Below are positions 36,444-44,909 of a stretch of DNA of 64,000 bases, piece after piece. The translations under genes were made by a program, and so were the position numbers. Under the pieces are notes generated by a model, which was not told the origin of the DNA, ran no database searches, and was given only the letters and a program-made list of their open reading frames with translations. Source of the stretch: an uncultured Collinsella sp. (lineage in GTDB: Bacteria; Actinomycetota; Coriobacteriia; Coriobacteriales; Coriobacteriaceae); contig CABUUJ010000001.1 of NCBI GenBank assembly GCA_902494715.1, positions 1 through 64,000 of the forward strand. Reading direction: 5' to 3'. The first letter of the stretch is position 1. Each line of letters starts with the position of its first letter.

Positions 36444-37208
36444 ATGGCAATCAAACAGACAGCGGGCAGAGATGCCCTGGGGGACTTTGCTCCCAAATTC
36501 GCACAGCTCAATGACGATGTACTGTTCGGCGAGGTGTGGAGCCGAGAAGACAGGCTTTCCCTTCGAGACCGCAGCGTGGTGACGGTGGTTGCCTTGATGG
36601 CACAGGGGCTGACGAACTCTTCGTTCCAATATCATCTGATGTCCGCAAAGAACAACGGCGTGACCAGGGCGGAGATAGCGGAAATCCTTACGCACGCGGC
36701 GTTTTACGCAGGCTGGCCCAAGGCATGGGCGGCCTTTCGCATGGCGAAGGAGGTCTGGGCGGATAGCGATGCCGCCGACGCAAGAACCAAGCATCAAAAC
36801 GAGATGGCCTTTCCCATCGGTGCCCCCAACGACGCATTTGCGAAGTACTTTATCGGGCAAAGCTACCTCGCGCCCCTTTCCACCGAGCAAGTCGGCGTTT
36901 ACAACGTGACGTTTGAGCCCGGCTGCCGCAACAACTGGCACACCCATCACGCCAAAAGCGGCGGCGGGCAGATCCTCGTCTGCGTGGCTGGCCGAGGGTT
37001 TTACCAGGAATGGGGCAAACCGGCACAGGAGCTGTGCCCCGGCGATGTAGTAAATATTCCCGCAGGCGTAAAGCACTGGCACGGTGCGGCGCCCGATAGC
37101 TGGTTTTCCCATCTCGCGGTGGAGGTTCCGGGCGAGGAGGCCTCCAACGAGTGGTTGGAGCCCGTGGACGACGATCAATACCTTAAAGCGACTGACAAGG
37201 AGGTTTAG
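36444..37208 (+). CDS. Carboxymuconolactone-decarboxylase-like domain fused to a cupin
   Basis: A 254-residue two-domain protein. Residues 1-115 are CMD/AhpD-like (VWSREDRLSLRDRSVVTVVA, FQYHLMSAKNNGVTRAEI, AEILTHAAFYAGWPKAWAAF), without the CxxC pair of peroxidase-type AhpD. Residues 150-240 form a cupin with metal ligands in NNWHTHHAKSGGG and the late HWHGA. Such fusions occur next to aldehyde or quinone reductases and are often annotated as decarboxylases without proof. AGGAGGAAATC precedes the ATG. It is translated two bases before the downstream hydrolase. Confidence 0.85.
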   Translation: MAIKQTAGRDALGDFAPKFAQLNDDVLFGEVWSREDRLSLRDRSVVTVVALMAQGLTNSSFQYHLMSAKNNGVTRAEIAEILTHAAFYAGWPKAWAAFRMAKEVWADSDAADARTKHQNEMAFPIGAPNDAFAKYFIGQSYLAPLSTEQVGVYNVTFEPGCRNNWHTHHAKSGGGQILVCVAGRGFYQEWGKPAQELCPGDVVNIPAGVKHWHGAAPDSWFSHLAVEVPGEEASNEWLEPVDDDQYLKATDKEV

Positions 37209-37210
37209 GT

Positions 37211-38182
37211 ATGGAACAGTTGAATCTGACGCAGGAATGGGACAAAGTGTTCCCCAAAAGCGACAAGGTTGAGCACAGCAAGGCGACCTTCCATAACCGA
37301 TACGGCATCACGCTGGTGGCTGACGTCTACGTGCCTAAGAACGCGGAAGGCAAGCTGCCCGCCATCGCCGTCAGCGGCCCTTTTGGCGCGGTGAAGGAGC
37401 AGTCCTCCGGTCTGTACGCGCAGAAAATGGCGGAGCTGGGCTTTTTTGCAATTGCCTTTGACCCGTCCTATACCGGCGAGAGCGGCGGCACGCCCCGCTA
37501 TGTAGCATCGCCGGACATCAACACCGAGGACTTCTGCGCAGCGGTGGATTTCCTCTCTGTGCAGGAAAGCGTTGACCCGGAGCGTATCGGCATCATCGGC
37601 ATCTGCGGTTGGGGCGGCATGGCAGTCAATGCGGCGGCCATCGACACCCGTATCAAAGCTACCGCGGCTATGACCATGTACGACATGACCCGTGTGACCG
37701 CCAACGGCTATTTTGACGCCGAGGATTCCGAGCAGGCGCGCTTTGAAAAGCGGAAAGCGCTGAATGAGCAGCGCACCGAGGACTATAAAAACGGCAGCTA
37801 TGCGCTGGCGGGCGGCGTGGTCGATCCGCTACCGGAGGATGCGCCGCAGTTTGTAGCGGACTATTGCGCCTACTACAAAACTCCGCGAGGCTATCATCCC
37901 CGCAGCCTGAACTCCAACGGTGGCTGGAATGCGACGTCTTCGCTGTCATTTTTGAATATGCCGATTTTGCAATACAGCAGCGAAATCCGCTCTGCTGTGT
38001 TGCTGGTGCATGGCGAGAAGGCGCACTCCCGCTATTTCAGCGAAGCCGCGTACGGCAAGCTGACGGGGGACAACAAGGAATTGCTCATTATCCCTGGTGC
38101 CAGCCACACCGACCTTTACGATCAGATGGACATCATTCCGTTTGGAAAGCTGAAGGCATTCTTTGAGGAATATCTGAAATAA
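37211..38182 (+). CDS. Alpha/beta hydrolase (dienelactone hydrolase/YcjY-like)
   Basis: A 323-residue protein of the alpha/beta hydrolase fold: N-terminal strand element GITLVADVYVPKNAEGKLPA, SGPFGAVKEQ oxyanion region, AFDPSYTGESGG, nucleophile elbow region IGICGWGGMAVNAAA, late Asp region VLLVHGEKAHS, and His in PGASHTDLYD. The elbow reads C-G-W-G-G where a G-x-S-x-G serine would be expected, so the usual serine is replaced and the chemistry is uncertain; a cysteine sits two residues earlier. It forms a MerR-controlled pair with the CMD-cupin gene. Confidence 0.82.
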   Translation: MEQLNLTQEWDKVFPKSDKVEHSKATFHNRYGITLVADVYVPKNAEGKLPAIAVSGPFGAVKEQSSGLYAQKMAELGFFAIAFDPSYTGESGGTPRYVASPDINTEDFCAAVDFLSVQESVDPERIGIIGICGWGGMAVNAAAIDTRIKATAAMTMYDMTRVTANGYFDAEDSEQARFEKRKALNEQRTEDYKNGSYALAGGVVDPLPEDAPQFVADYCAYYKTPRGYHPRSLNSNGGWNATSSLSFLNMPILQYSSEIRSAVLLVHGEKAHSRYFSEAAYGKLTGDNKELLIIPGASHTDLYDQMDIIPFGKLKAFFEEYLK

Positions 38183-38230
38183 GGCGTGCCTTGATTCAAT
38201 GCCAAGTCTCCAGCAACGATTCTTCTAAAG

Positions 38231-38241
38231 AGTGGGAGTAG
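38231..38241 (+). repeat. Partial guaA 3'-end repeat, copy 3
   Basis: GAGTGGGAGTA matches the last 11 bases of copies 1 and 2, and the next base (G) also matches copy 2. In frame it encodes K-E-W-E-stop. With only 11-12 bases it is weaker than copy 2. Confidence 0.5.
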
Positions 38242-38327
38242 CTGAAACGAGGCGATTGATTAACTCCATTCGTTTTGGCTACAAGAAAACATGCCGTGCG
38301 CCTGCGGCATGAAGGAGGGAGATTTCT

Positions 38328-38858
38328 ATGAATATCGTTGTATTGAGTGGTAGCCCGCGCAAGGGTGCCAATACCGACACCATGGTCGAGGCGTTTGCCG
38401 AGACCGCGCGCGAGGGCGGCCATACGGTCGAGGTCGTCCGCGTTGCCGGCAAAAAGATCGCTGGTTGTCTGGGATGCCAGTACTGCTTTACCCATGAGGG
38501 CACTTGCGTGCAGAAGGACGACATGGCCGACGTGATCGAGTCGCTGAAAGGCGCCGACATGGTTGTCTTCGCTTCGCCTATCTACTGGTTTGATATCACT
38601 GCGCAGGAGAAGGCCGCCATCGATCGCCTGTACGCCTTCGGTGCTACGGGCTTCCCGTTCACCAAGACGGCCCTTTTGCTCGATAGCCACAGCGAGGGCG
38701 TCTATGACGCGGCGATCGCCATGTACAAGTCAACCTGCGCGTACTGCAAGTGGGAGGACCAGGGCATTGTCACCATCAGCGGTATGACCGAGCGCGACAG
38801 CATGGCATCCTCGCCCAAGTTGGAAGGGGTGCGAGAGCTCGCTCGCAAGCTCGCCTAA
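38328..38858 (+). CDS. Iron-sulfur flavoprotein-like NAD(P)H-dependent reductase
   Basis: A 176-residue flavodoxin-fold protein. The FMN loop is LSGSPRKGANTDTM. The compact cysteine motif C-x2-C-x2-C-x6-C (residues in GCLGCQYCFTHEGTC) is the cluster motif of archaeal-type iron-sulfur flavoproteins. VVFASPIYWFDITAQ is the second flavin-binding loop. It likely moves electrons to oxygen or quinone-like acceptors. AAGGAGGGAG precedes the ATG. It stands alone, downstream of the third guaA-end repeat. Confidence 0.85.
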   Translation: MNIVVLSGSPRKGANTDTMVEAFAETAREGGHTVEVVRVAGKKIAGCLGCQYCFTHEGTCVQKDDMADVIESLKGADMVVFASPIYWFDITAQEKAAIDRLYAFGATGFPFTKTALLLDSHSEGVYDAAIAMYKSTCAYCKWEDQGIVTISGMTERDSMASSPKLEGVRELARKLA

Positions 38859-38966
38859 GGGCAAGAAGAACGCATGGCAATCGGTGCTGGTGGAAATGCC
38901 TGCTGCCCTTACCAAGAGGATTGCTGATTGCCATGCAACGATGCGCCAGCGGACAATTCCGGCGTG

Positions 38967-40061
38967 CTAAAACGCCTTCTCGTTCAAGAATTCCCTGAAC
39001 GCGGGGATGTCGAAGCCGACGAGGCCACGTCCACGTTCCCCGATAACGCCGTCCTCGAGAAGTCGGCGTTTGTATTGGCTTGCGTAGTTGCTGGCGACGT
39101 CCATGCGTTTGGCTATCTCCGAGACCCTGCTGGGGCCAGAATCGGGCAGCATCGCGAGCAAAAACTCAATGTCTTTATCGGAAAGCTCCCGATAGGTCGT
39201 TTCGAGAATTCGATCGCGCAGCTCCATGCGGGCAAGCAGAGAACCCTGCTGTACATCAGGTGCACTGATTTTGGGCGAGTTCTCCGAAACATCCCATGTG
39301 CGATATCCGACGAGCTGCATCATATAGGGAAATCCGTCGACGGCCTTCACGGCATCCTCGAGCGCTTCTGGCGTGATTGAGCGGCCTCCGGCCTCAACGG
39401 TTTTGCGGAATGCGTTTGCAATTTCAACGTCAGTGATTCGTCCCAACTGATGATATTGGGAACGCCTGAGGAACGAGACGGAATCGTTACGCAGCAACGC
39501 CGATACTTTGTAGGGCAGTCCTGCCATGAGTAGGGCAACTTTTTTACCTTCGCGTACAAAGTGCTGGTAAACAGAGGCAAATTGAAGCATTTCTTCGAGA
39601 TCGACGGTGACTTCATCGATGGTGATGAGAAGTCCGATGTCATGTTTTTCGAGTTGCTTAAAGATGCCATTCATGCGCGTGCGCCAGTTGCCCTGAGCCT
39701 CTTGAGCATATGTCCAATCGATGCCCACTGGGCCAATTTGAACACCGTTTATGCGCGCGTGAGGCTGTGAGAGGTAGCTATCTGCGGCTTCTTTGGTTCG
39801 CTCGATAATATCTTCGAGCATGCCTGGCATGGCGGAGACATTTGCTGCGATCCAGCCGTGTTCAAGCGCCGTTTCTGAAAGGAGCGAGAGAAGCGCCGTC
39901 TTGCCCGTTCCCCTTGCGCCAGTAAAAATGGTCGACAGGTTGGGATCTCCCGGGCCGTTGATAAAGCCACGGTTGATGTCACGCAGGATATGCTCGCGAC
40001 CCGCTAGAAAGGGAGGGACGCTTCCAAATGTTGGGGTAAAGGGGTTCTTGCTGTACTCCAT
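38967..40061 (-). CDS. AAA-type ATPase with C-terminal winged helix
   Basis: A 364-residue STAND/AAA_16-like ATPase. Walker A is FTGARGTGKTALL (about 46-58) and Walker B is IGLLITIDEV. A sensor-like region VALLMAGLPYKVSALL follows. A C-terminal winged helix covers about 300-364 (SRVSEIAKRMDVASNYASQY, then KRRLLEDGVI), so it may bind DNA. It starts at ATG 40061 with AAAGGAGCTACC upstream. Three direct repeats lie directly before the gene. Its function is not known; similar stand-alone ATPases occur near defence and mobile genes. Confidence 0.8.
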   Translation of the reverse strand: MEYSKNPFTPTFGSVPPFLAGREHILRDINRGFINGPGDPNLSTIFTGARGTGKTALLSLLSETALEHGWIAANVSAMPGMLEDIIERTKEAADSYLSQPHARINGVQIGPVGIDWTYAQEAQGNWRTRMNGIFKQLEKHDIGLLITIDEVTVDLEEMLQFASVYQHFVREGKKVALLMAGLPYKVSALLRNDSVSFLRRSQYHQLGRITDVEIANAFRKTVEAGGRSITPEALEDAVKAVDGFPYMMQLVGYRTWDVSENSPKISAPDVQQGSLLARMELRDRILETTYRELSDKDIEFLLAMLPDSGPSRVSEIAKRMDVASNYASQYKRRLLEDGVIGERGRGLVGFDIPAFREFLNEKAF

Positions 40062-40070
40062 GGTAGCTCC

Positions 40071-40125
40071 TTTGCAAGTTTTGCTAATTTTTGCAAGTTT
40101 TGCTAACTTTTGCAAGTTTTGCTAA
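40071..40125. repeat. Three direct repeats with 19-bp period upstream of the ATPase gene
   Basis: TTTGCAAGTTTTGCTAA occurs exactly at 40071-40087, 40090-40106 and 40109-40125. The array begins 10 bases before the ATPase start codon and covers its likely leader. Each copy also has an inner imperfect symmetry (TTGCAA; TTGC/GC). It may be an operator array or iterons bound by the ATPase winged helix. The following 40126-40222 stretch is A/T-rich with another imperfect inverted repeat (CGCAGA/TCTGCG). Confidence 0.9.
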
Positions 40126-40222
40126 CGACTGACCAAAGGGCATCGAAGCAGTGACGCTGACATTTTTTACGCAGAAAAATAAGCAGAAATCAATTTATCT
40201 GCGTTAAAAAATAGTTGAGAAG

Positions 40223-40265
40223 AAAAACGACGAGTCCCGGGCGCAATGCCGTTGCGCTCCGGGCC
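40223..40265 (-). terminator. Terminator of the parE-parC operon
   Basis: On the minus strand a stem with arms CCCGG(A/G)GCGCAA-type pairing (40236-40264) is followed by a T run (40223-40227). Confidence 0.75.
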
Positions 40266-40306
40266 CCGCTGCTTTGTAAAACCATGACGGTTTGGCAACC
40301 GTTGTT

Positions 40307-42547
40307 TTAGTCAAACAAACTCGGCATGTCGTTTTCCTTCATGAGGGCACCGGCAGAAGGCAGGCTCTGCGCGGTGAACTTCTCGGCCGAGACGCCGGCG
40401 CCAAGAATTTCCTCGGTCGTGCCGACGGTGGTGACCGAGCGGCCCTTCTTGGCCGTAAAGGCCTGTACGCCCTGCGTGTTGGTGGTCGTCTTGGTCTTGA
40501 GCAACGACGTGTTGAAATTCATCAGGCGGTAGTCGCTCGAGACCAGCGCGATGTCGCGATCTTCCTTGAGCACCTGGGCATACAGCAGCTTGCTGCCACC
40601 GTAGATGGCGTTCTTGAGGCGCTTGCGGTTGGTTTTGGTGACGTATCCGGCAAGTGCGACACGCACCACGCGGCCGTTTTCAAAGACAAACAGCACGTCG
40701 GCCTTGTAGTCCTCGGGGTCGATGACCCAGATGACGCTCTCGTCGGGTTCCATCTCAAGATCGGTCGGCAGGTACGAGCCCAGCTGGGCCGACTTGGTGT
40801 CCTCAAACGCCGCAACCTTGCACTTGTACACCTGGCTCTTGTTGGTAAAGACCAGCAGCTCGTGCGTGTTGGAGGACGGGAACTCGATAAAGGGTTTGTC
40901 GCCGTCCTTGTACTTAAGCGTGGTCGCCTTCTTGAGCACACGGTCCGTCATCTTTTTAAGGTAGCCCTCGCGCGAAAGCATGATAGTAACCGGGTACTCC
41001 TCGACCTCGGGCTCCAGGCTTACCTCGATAACCTCGTGGGGCTCGATCCTGCCCGTGCGACGCGGCATCACGTACTTCTTGTTGACCGCGGCCAGCTCGT
41101 CGCTGATGACCTTCTTGATGTTCTCCTCGCTGGAGAGGATCTCCTCAAGCTCGGCAATCTCACCTTCGAGCTTAGCAATGTCCTTGGTGCGGTTGAGGAT
41201 GTACTCCTCGTTGATGTTGCGGAGCTTAAGCTCGGCAACAAACTCGGCCTGGGTCTCGTCGATGTCGAAACCCTTCATAAGGTTGGGCACGACCTCGGCC
41301 TCGAGTTTGGTGCCGCGGATGATGGCGATGGCCTTGTCGATGTCGAGCAAGATGGCCTCGAGGCCGTGCAGCAGGTGCAGGCGCTCGGATTTTTTGCCCA
41401 GGTCAAAGTTAATGCGGCGACGCGTGGACTCAATACGCCACTTGACCCACTCGTGCAGAATCTGGCGCACGCCCATAACACGGGGATAGCCGTCGACGAG
41501 CACATTGAAGTTGCACGAGAACGAATCCTGCAGCGTGGTCGAGCGATAGAGCTTCGCCATGAGCTTATCGGGGTCGACGCCGCGCTTAAGGTCGATAGCG
41601 ATGCGCAGACCCGAAAGGTCGGTCTCGTCGCGGATGTCGGCGATCTCCTTGACCTTGCCCTCTTTGGAAAGCTTGACGATGCGCTCGATGATGACATCGG
41701 TCTTGGTGGTGTAGGGGATCTCGTACACCTCGATGATGCGCTCTTCGGGAATCCAGCGCCAGCGGGAGCGGATCTGGAAGCTGCCAAGGCCGGTCTCGAC
41801 AATCTTTTCCATCTCCTCGCGGCGGTAGATGATCTCGCCGCCGGTCGAGAAGTCGGGCATGGGCATGTACTCGAGCAGATCGCAGTCGGGATCCTGCAGG
41901 TAGTGCATCGTGGCGGTGCAGACCTCGTTGAGGTTGAAACCGCAGATGTCAGACGCCATGGCGACGCCGATGCCCTTGTTGGCCGAGACGAGGATGTTGG
42001 GGAACGTGGTGGGCAGCAGGCGAGGTTCCTTCATGGCGCCGTCGTAGCTGTCAACGAAGTCGACTGGGTCCTTGTCGATGTCCTTGAAGATCTCGGCACT
42101 GATGGGGGAGAGCTTGGCCTCGGTATAACGCGAGGCGGCGTAGCTCAGATCGCCCGAATAATACTTGCCAAAGTTGCCCTTCGACTCCACGAAGGGGGCG
42201 AGCAATGCCTCGTTGCCGGTGGCCAGACGCACCATCGTCTCGTAGATCGCGGCGTCGCCGTGCGGATTGAGCTTCATGGTCTGGCCCACGATGTTGGCGC
42301 TCTTCTGGCGCTCGCCCTTGAGCAGACCCATCTTGTACATGGTGTAGAGCAGCTTGCGGTGCGAGGGCTTAAAGCCGTCGATCTCGGGGAACGCACGCGA
42401 GACGTTGACGCTCATGGCGTAGGGCATGTAGTTGACCTCGAGCGTCTGCGTGATCGGCTGGTCGGTGACCTCGGAGTGCAGGCCGATGACGTTCTCGGCG
42501 TTGACCTGCTTTTTCTTTGGCTGGGTTTTCGTCTTCTTCTTTGCCAC
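40307..42547 (-). CDS. parC: DNA topoisomerase IV subunit A
   Basis: A 746-residue type IIA topoisomerase A subunit. The DNA-cleaving tyrosine is in SYAASRYTEAKLSP (about residue 141), the breakage-reunion core follows LPTTFPNILVSANKGIGVAM, and the C-terminal domain has weak beta-pinwheel repeats without a clear GyrA box. The shorter, basic C-terminus and pairing with a ParE-like gene favour topoisomerase IV over gyrase. It relaxes and decatenates chromosomes. It follows parE after 45 bp. The N-terminus is lysine-rich. Confidence 0.88.
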   Translation of the reverse strand: MAKKKTKTQPKKKQVNAENVIGLHSEVTDQPITQTLEVNYMPYAMSVNVSRAFPEIDGFKPSHRKLLYTMYKMGLLKGERQKSANIVGQTMKLNPHGDAAIYETMVRLATGNEALLAPFVESKGNFGKYYSGDLSYAASRYTEAKLSPISAEIFKDIDKDPVDFVDSYDGAMKEPRLLPTTFPNILVSANKGIGVAMASDICGFNLNEVCTATMHYLQDPDCDLLEYMPMPDFSTGGEIIYRREEMEKIVETGLGSFQIRSRWRWIPEERIIEVYEIPYTTKTDVIIERIVKLSKEGKVKEIADIRDETDLSGLRIAIDLKRGVDPDKLMAKLYRSTTLQDSFSCNFNVLVDGYPRVMGVRQILHEWVKWRIESTRRRINFDLGKKSERLHLLHGLEAILLDIDKAIAIIRGTKLEAEVVPNLMKGFDIDETQAEFVAELKLRNINEEYILNRTKDIAKLEGEIAELEEILSSEENIKKVISDELAAVNKKYVMPRRTGRIEPHEVIEVSLEPEVEEYPVTIMLSREGYLKKMTDRVLKKATTLKYKDGDKPFIEFPSSNTHELLVFTNKSQVYKCKVAAFEDTKSAQLGSYLPTDLEMEPDESVIWVIDPEDYKADVLFVFENGRVVRVALAGYVTKTNRKRLKNAIYGGSKLLYAQVLKEDRDIALVSSDYRLMNFNTSLLKTKTTTNTQGVQAFTAKKGRSVTTVGTTEEILGAGVSAEKFTAQSLPSAGALMKENDMPSLFD

Positions 42548-42592
42548 GATTTCCTCTTGAACTTCTTAAGGGCCGTCGTTATCGATTTGCTG

Positions 42593-44590
42593 CTACTGCA
42601 GGTCCAACTGGTCCAGGTATTCCTTGCCGTGCTCCGAGATATGGCGCTTGCGGCCCGCCTCGTCGTTGCCCAGCAACAGGTTGAACATGGTTTCCATCTT
42701 GGTGACGTCCTCGGGCTCCACCTTGATCAGGCGGCGCGTCTCGGGGTTCATGGTGGTGAGCCACATCATGTCCGGATCGTTCTCACCAAGACCCTTGGAG
42801 CGGTTGATGGAGCACTTCTGGTCGCCAATCTCTTTGAGGATGCCGTTCTTCTCGAGCTCGGTGTAGGCAAAGTAGGTCTTTTCTTTGCAGTTGATCTCGT
42901 AGAGCGGCGACTCGGCGATATACACGTAGCCCTCGTCGATAAGCGTGGGCACCAGTCGATAGAGCATGGTGAGCACAAGCGTGCGGATGTGGTAACCGTC
43001 GACGTCGGCGTCCGTACAGATAATGACCTTGTTCCAGTTGAGGTTGTCCAGGTCGAAGGCGCCCAGGTTCTTGATGCGCTTGTCCTTGATCTCCACGCCA
43101 CAGCCCAGCACGCGCATAAGGTCCATGATGATGTCGGACTTAAAGATGCGCGGATAGTCCTCCTTTAGGCAGTTGAGGATCTTACCGCGGACGGGCATGA
43201 CACCCTGGAACTCGGCATCGCGCGAGGTGCGAATGGCACCTGCTGCCGAGTCGCCCTCTACGATGTAGATCTCGCGACGGCTCTTGTCCTTGGAGCGGCA
43301 GTCGATGAACTTCTGCACGCGGTTGGCCATGTCGGTCTTCTGCTGCAGGTTGGTCTTGATGCTCTGGCGTGTCTTCTCGGCGTTCTCGCGCGAGCGCTTG
43401 TTGATGAGCACCTGCTCCATGATCTTGTTGGCGGCGTCTTTGTTCTCGATCAGGTAGGTCGAGAGACGCTCCTTAAAGAAGGCCGTCATAGCCTGCTGGA
43501 TAAAGCGGTTGTTGATGGCCTTCTTAGTCTGGTTCTCGTAGGACGTCTGGGTTGAGAAGCAGTTGGTCACCAGCACCAGACAGTCCTGGACGTCCTGCCA
43601 TTTGATGCCGCTCTCGTTTTTGTTGTATTTGCCCTGTTGCTTGATGTAAGCATCGATGGCGCTGGTCAGAGCGCTACGGGCGGCCTTCTCGGGCGAACCG
43701 CCGTTCTCGAGCCATGACGAGTTGTGGTAGTACTCCTGCATCATGAAGGTGCGCGAGAAGCACATGCACGCGGTAATCTTGACGTTGTAGTCGGGCAGGT
43801 CCTCGCGATCGCGACCGCGACGGTCGGCCTCGATAAAGAAGGGCTCGGTGAGGTAGTCGGTACCGACCTTCTCGAGCACGTAGTCTTCGATGCCCTTGGG
43901 ATAGCAAAAGTCCTCTTCGGTAAATTCGCCGTCGTCGCCCTCGATGCGCAGGCGGAAGGTCACGTTGGCGTTGACCACGGCCTGGCGGCGCATGGTCTCG
44001 CGATACCAGTCGTGGGGGATGCTGATGGAGGTAAAGACCTCAAGATCGGGGCGCCACTTGATGGTGGTGCCGGTGCGGTTCTCGTCGCTGGGCTCAATCT
44101 CGAGTGCCTTCTTTTTGGCACCGACGACCTTGCCCTTCTTAAAGTGCAGGGAGTACTTGTTACCATCGCGCCAAACCGTGACGTCCATGTACTCGGAGGC
44201 GTACTGGGTCGCGCACGAGCCCAAGCCATTGGTACCGAGCGAGAAGTCGTAGTCGCCGCCCTGGTTATTGTTGTATTTGCCGCCGGCGTAGAGCTCACAA
44301 AAGACGAGCTCCCAGTTAAAGCGCTTCTCGGAGGGGTTCCAGTCGAGCGGGCAGCCGCGGCCGTTGTCCTCTACCTGAATGGAGCCATCGCGAAAGGCGG
44401 TAAGGGTGATGAGCTTGCCGTAGCCCTGGCGCGCCTCGTCAACGGCGTTGGACAGGATCTCGAAGGCAGCGTGTGCACAGCCATCGAGTCCGTCCGAGCC
44501 AAAGATAACGGCAGGGCGCAGGCGTACGCGTTCCTCGTCCTTGAGCTGGCGGATACTGTCGTTACCATAGTTTGCGGTGTTTTTTGCCAT
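42593..44590 (-). CDS. parE: DNA topoisomerase IV subunit B
   Basis: A 665-residue ATPase subunit. The GHKL fold has EILSNAVDEARQG, VEDNGRGCPLD and the glycine loop GTNGLGSCATQY. The TOPRIM domain has IVEGDSAAGAI and the DADVDGYHIRT metal site, and the C-terminus has the typical KGLGENDPDMMW region. The length fits ParE better than actinobacterial GyrB. It is the first gene of the operon, divergent from an XRE gene. Confidence 0.9.
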   Translation of the reverse strand: MAKNTANYGNDSIRQLKDEERVRLRPAVIFGSDGLDGCAHAAFEILSNAVDEARQGYGKLITLTAFRDGSIQVEDNGRGCPLDWNPSEKRFNWELVFCELYAGGKYNNNQGGDYDFSLGTNGLGSCATQYASEYMDVTVWRDGNKYSLHFKKGKVVGAKKKALEIEPSDENRTGTTIKWRPDLEVFTSISIPHDWYRETMRRQAVVNANVTFRLRIEGDDGEFTEEDFCYPKGIEDYVLEKVGTDYLTEPFFIEADRRGRDREDLPDYNVKITACMCFSRTFMMQEYYHNSSWLENGGSPEKAARSALTSAIDAYIKQQGKYNKNESGIKWQDVQDCLVLVTNCFSTQTSYENQTKKAINNRFIQQAMTAFFKERLSTYLIENKDAANKIMEQVLINKRSRENAEKTRQSIKTNLQQKTDMANRVQKFIDCRSKDKSRREIYIVEGDSAAGAIRTSRDAEFQGVMPVRGKILNCLKEDYPRIFKSDIIMDLMRVLGCGVEIKDKRIKNLGAFDLDNLNWNKVIICTDADVDGYHIRTLVLTMLYRLVPTLIDEGYVYIAESPLYEINCKEKTYFAYTELEKNGILKEIGDQKCSINRSKGLGENDPDMMWLTTMNPETRRLIKVEPEDVTKMETMFNLLLGNDEAGRKRHISEHGKEYLDQLDLQ

Positions 44591-44725
44591 ACTCGCTCTC
44601 TCGGTGTTCCTTTGCTGCGTTTAAGTCATATAGATAGTCAAGGTAGCATAGCCCAGCCCACAGACGATTCCAACCAACACGAAATCCATCGAACAATCGT
44701 TCGAGTTTAGGCTGAAAAGAGCTCA

Positions 44726-44758
44726 CTCGGACAAAACCGAGTCGGTTTTGTCCGAGTA
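44726..44758. repeat. 33-bp perfect palindrome
   Basis: The arms are ACTCGGACAAAACCGA and its exact reverse complement, separated by a single G. No T run follows on either side, and no gene is transcribed toward it, so it is not a terminator for any gene seen. Confidence 0.9.
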
Positions 44759-44832
44759 AGTTTGAATAGCGAACCGAAGTTGTAATGTCCGCATGGCGAT
44801 GGCAGACATGGTTTTCATAATGACAGATATAG

Positions 44833-44861
44833 TTGACATTGCCTGATGGATGCAATATATT
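44833..44861 (+). promoter_or_regulatory. Sigma-A-type promoter of the XRE gene
   Basis: TTGACA (44833-44838), 17-bp spacer, TATATT (44856-44861). ACAGATAT-type operator half-sites lie on both sides. Confidence 0.8.
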
Positions 44862-44909
44862 TCTGTCATGTTGCAACGGATATCTGTCCATTACTACGAA
44901 AGGAACTCC

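Larger units (their letters stand above)
44591..44909. promoter_or_regulatory. Divergent intergenic region parE/XRE with several palindromes
   Basis: It carries the parE promoter on the minus side, the 33-bp palindrome at 44726-44758, and the XRE promoter at 44833-44861. ACAGATAT-type sites flank that promoter: TGACAGATAT at 44821, TTTCTGTCAT around 44860 and ATATCTGTCC at about 44879. These are probably the XRE operators. Confidence 0.6.

Noticed and set aside
40071..40125. CRISPR array
   Set aside because: The three repeats are 17 bp with only 2-bp gaps, so there are no spacers; no cas genes are in the window.
40292..43168. 958-codon open frame opposite parE-parC
   Set aside because: It is the reverse-strand shadow of two clear topoisomerase genes. 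The translation is low complexity and has no motifs.
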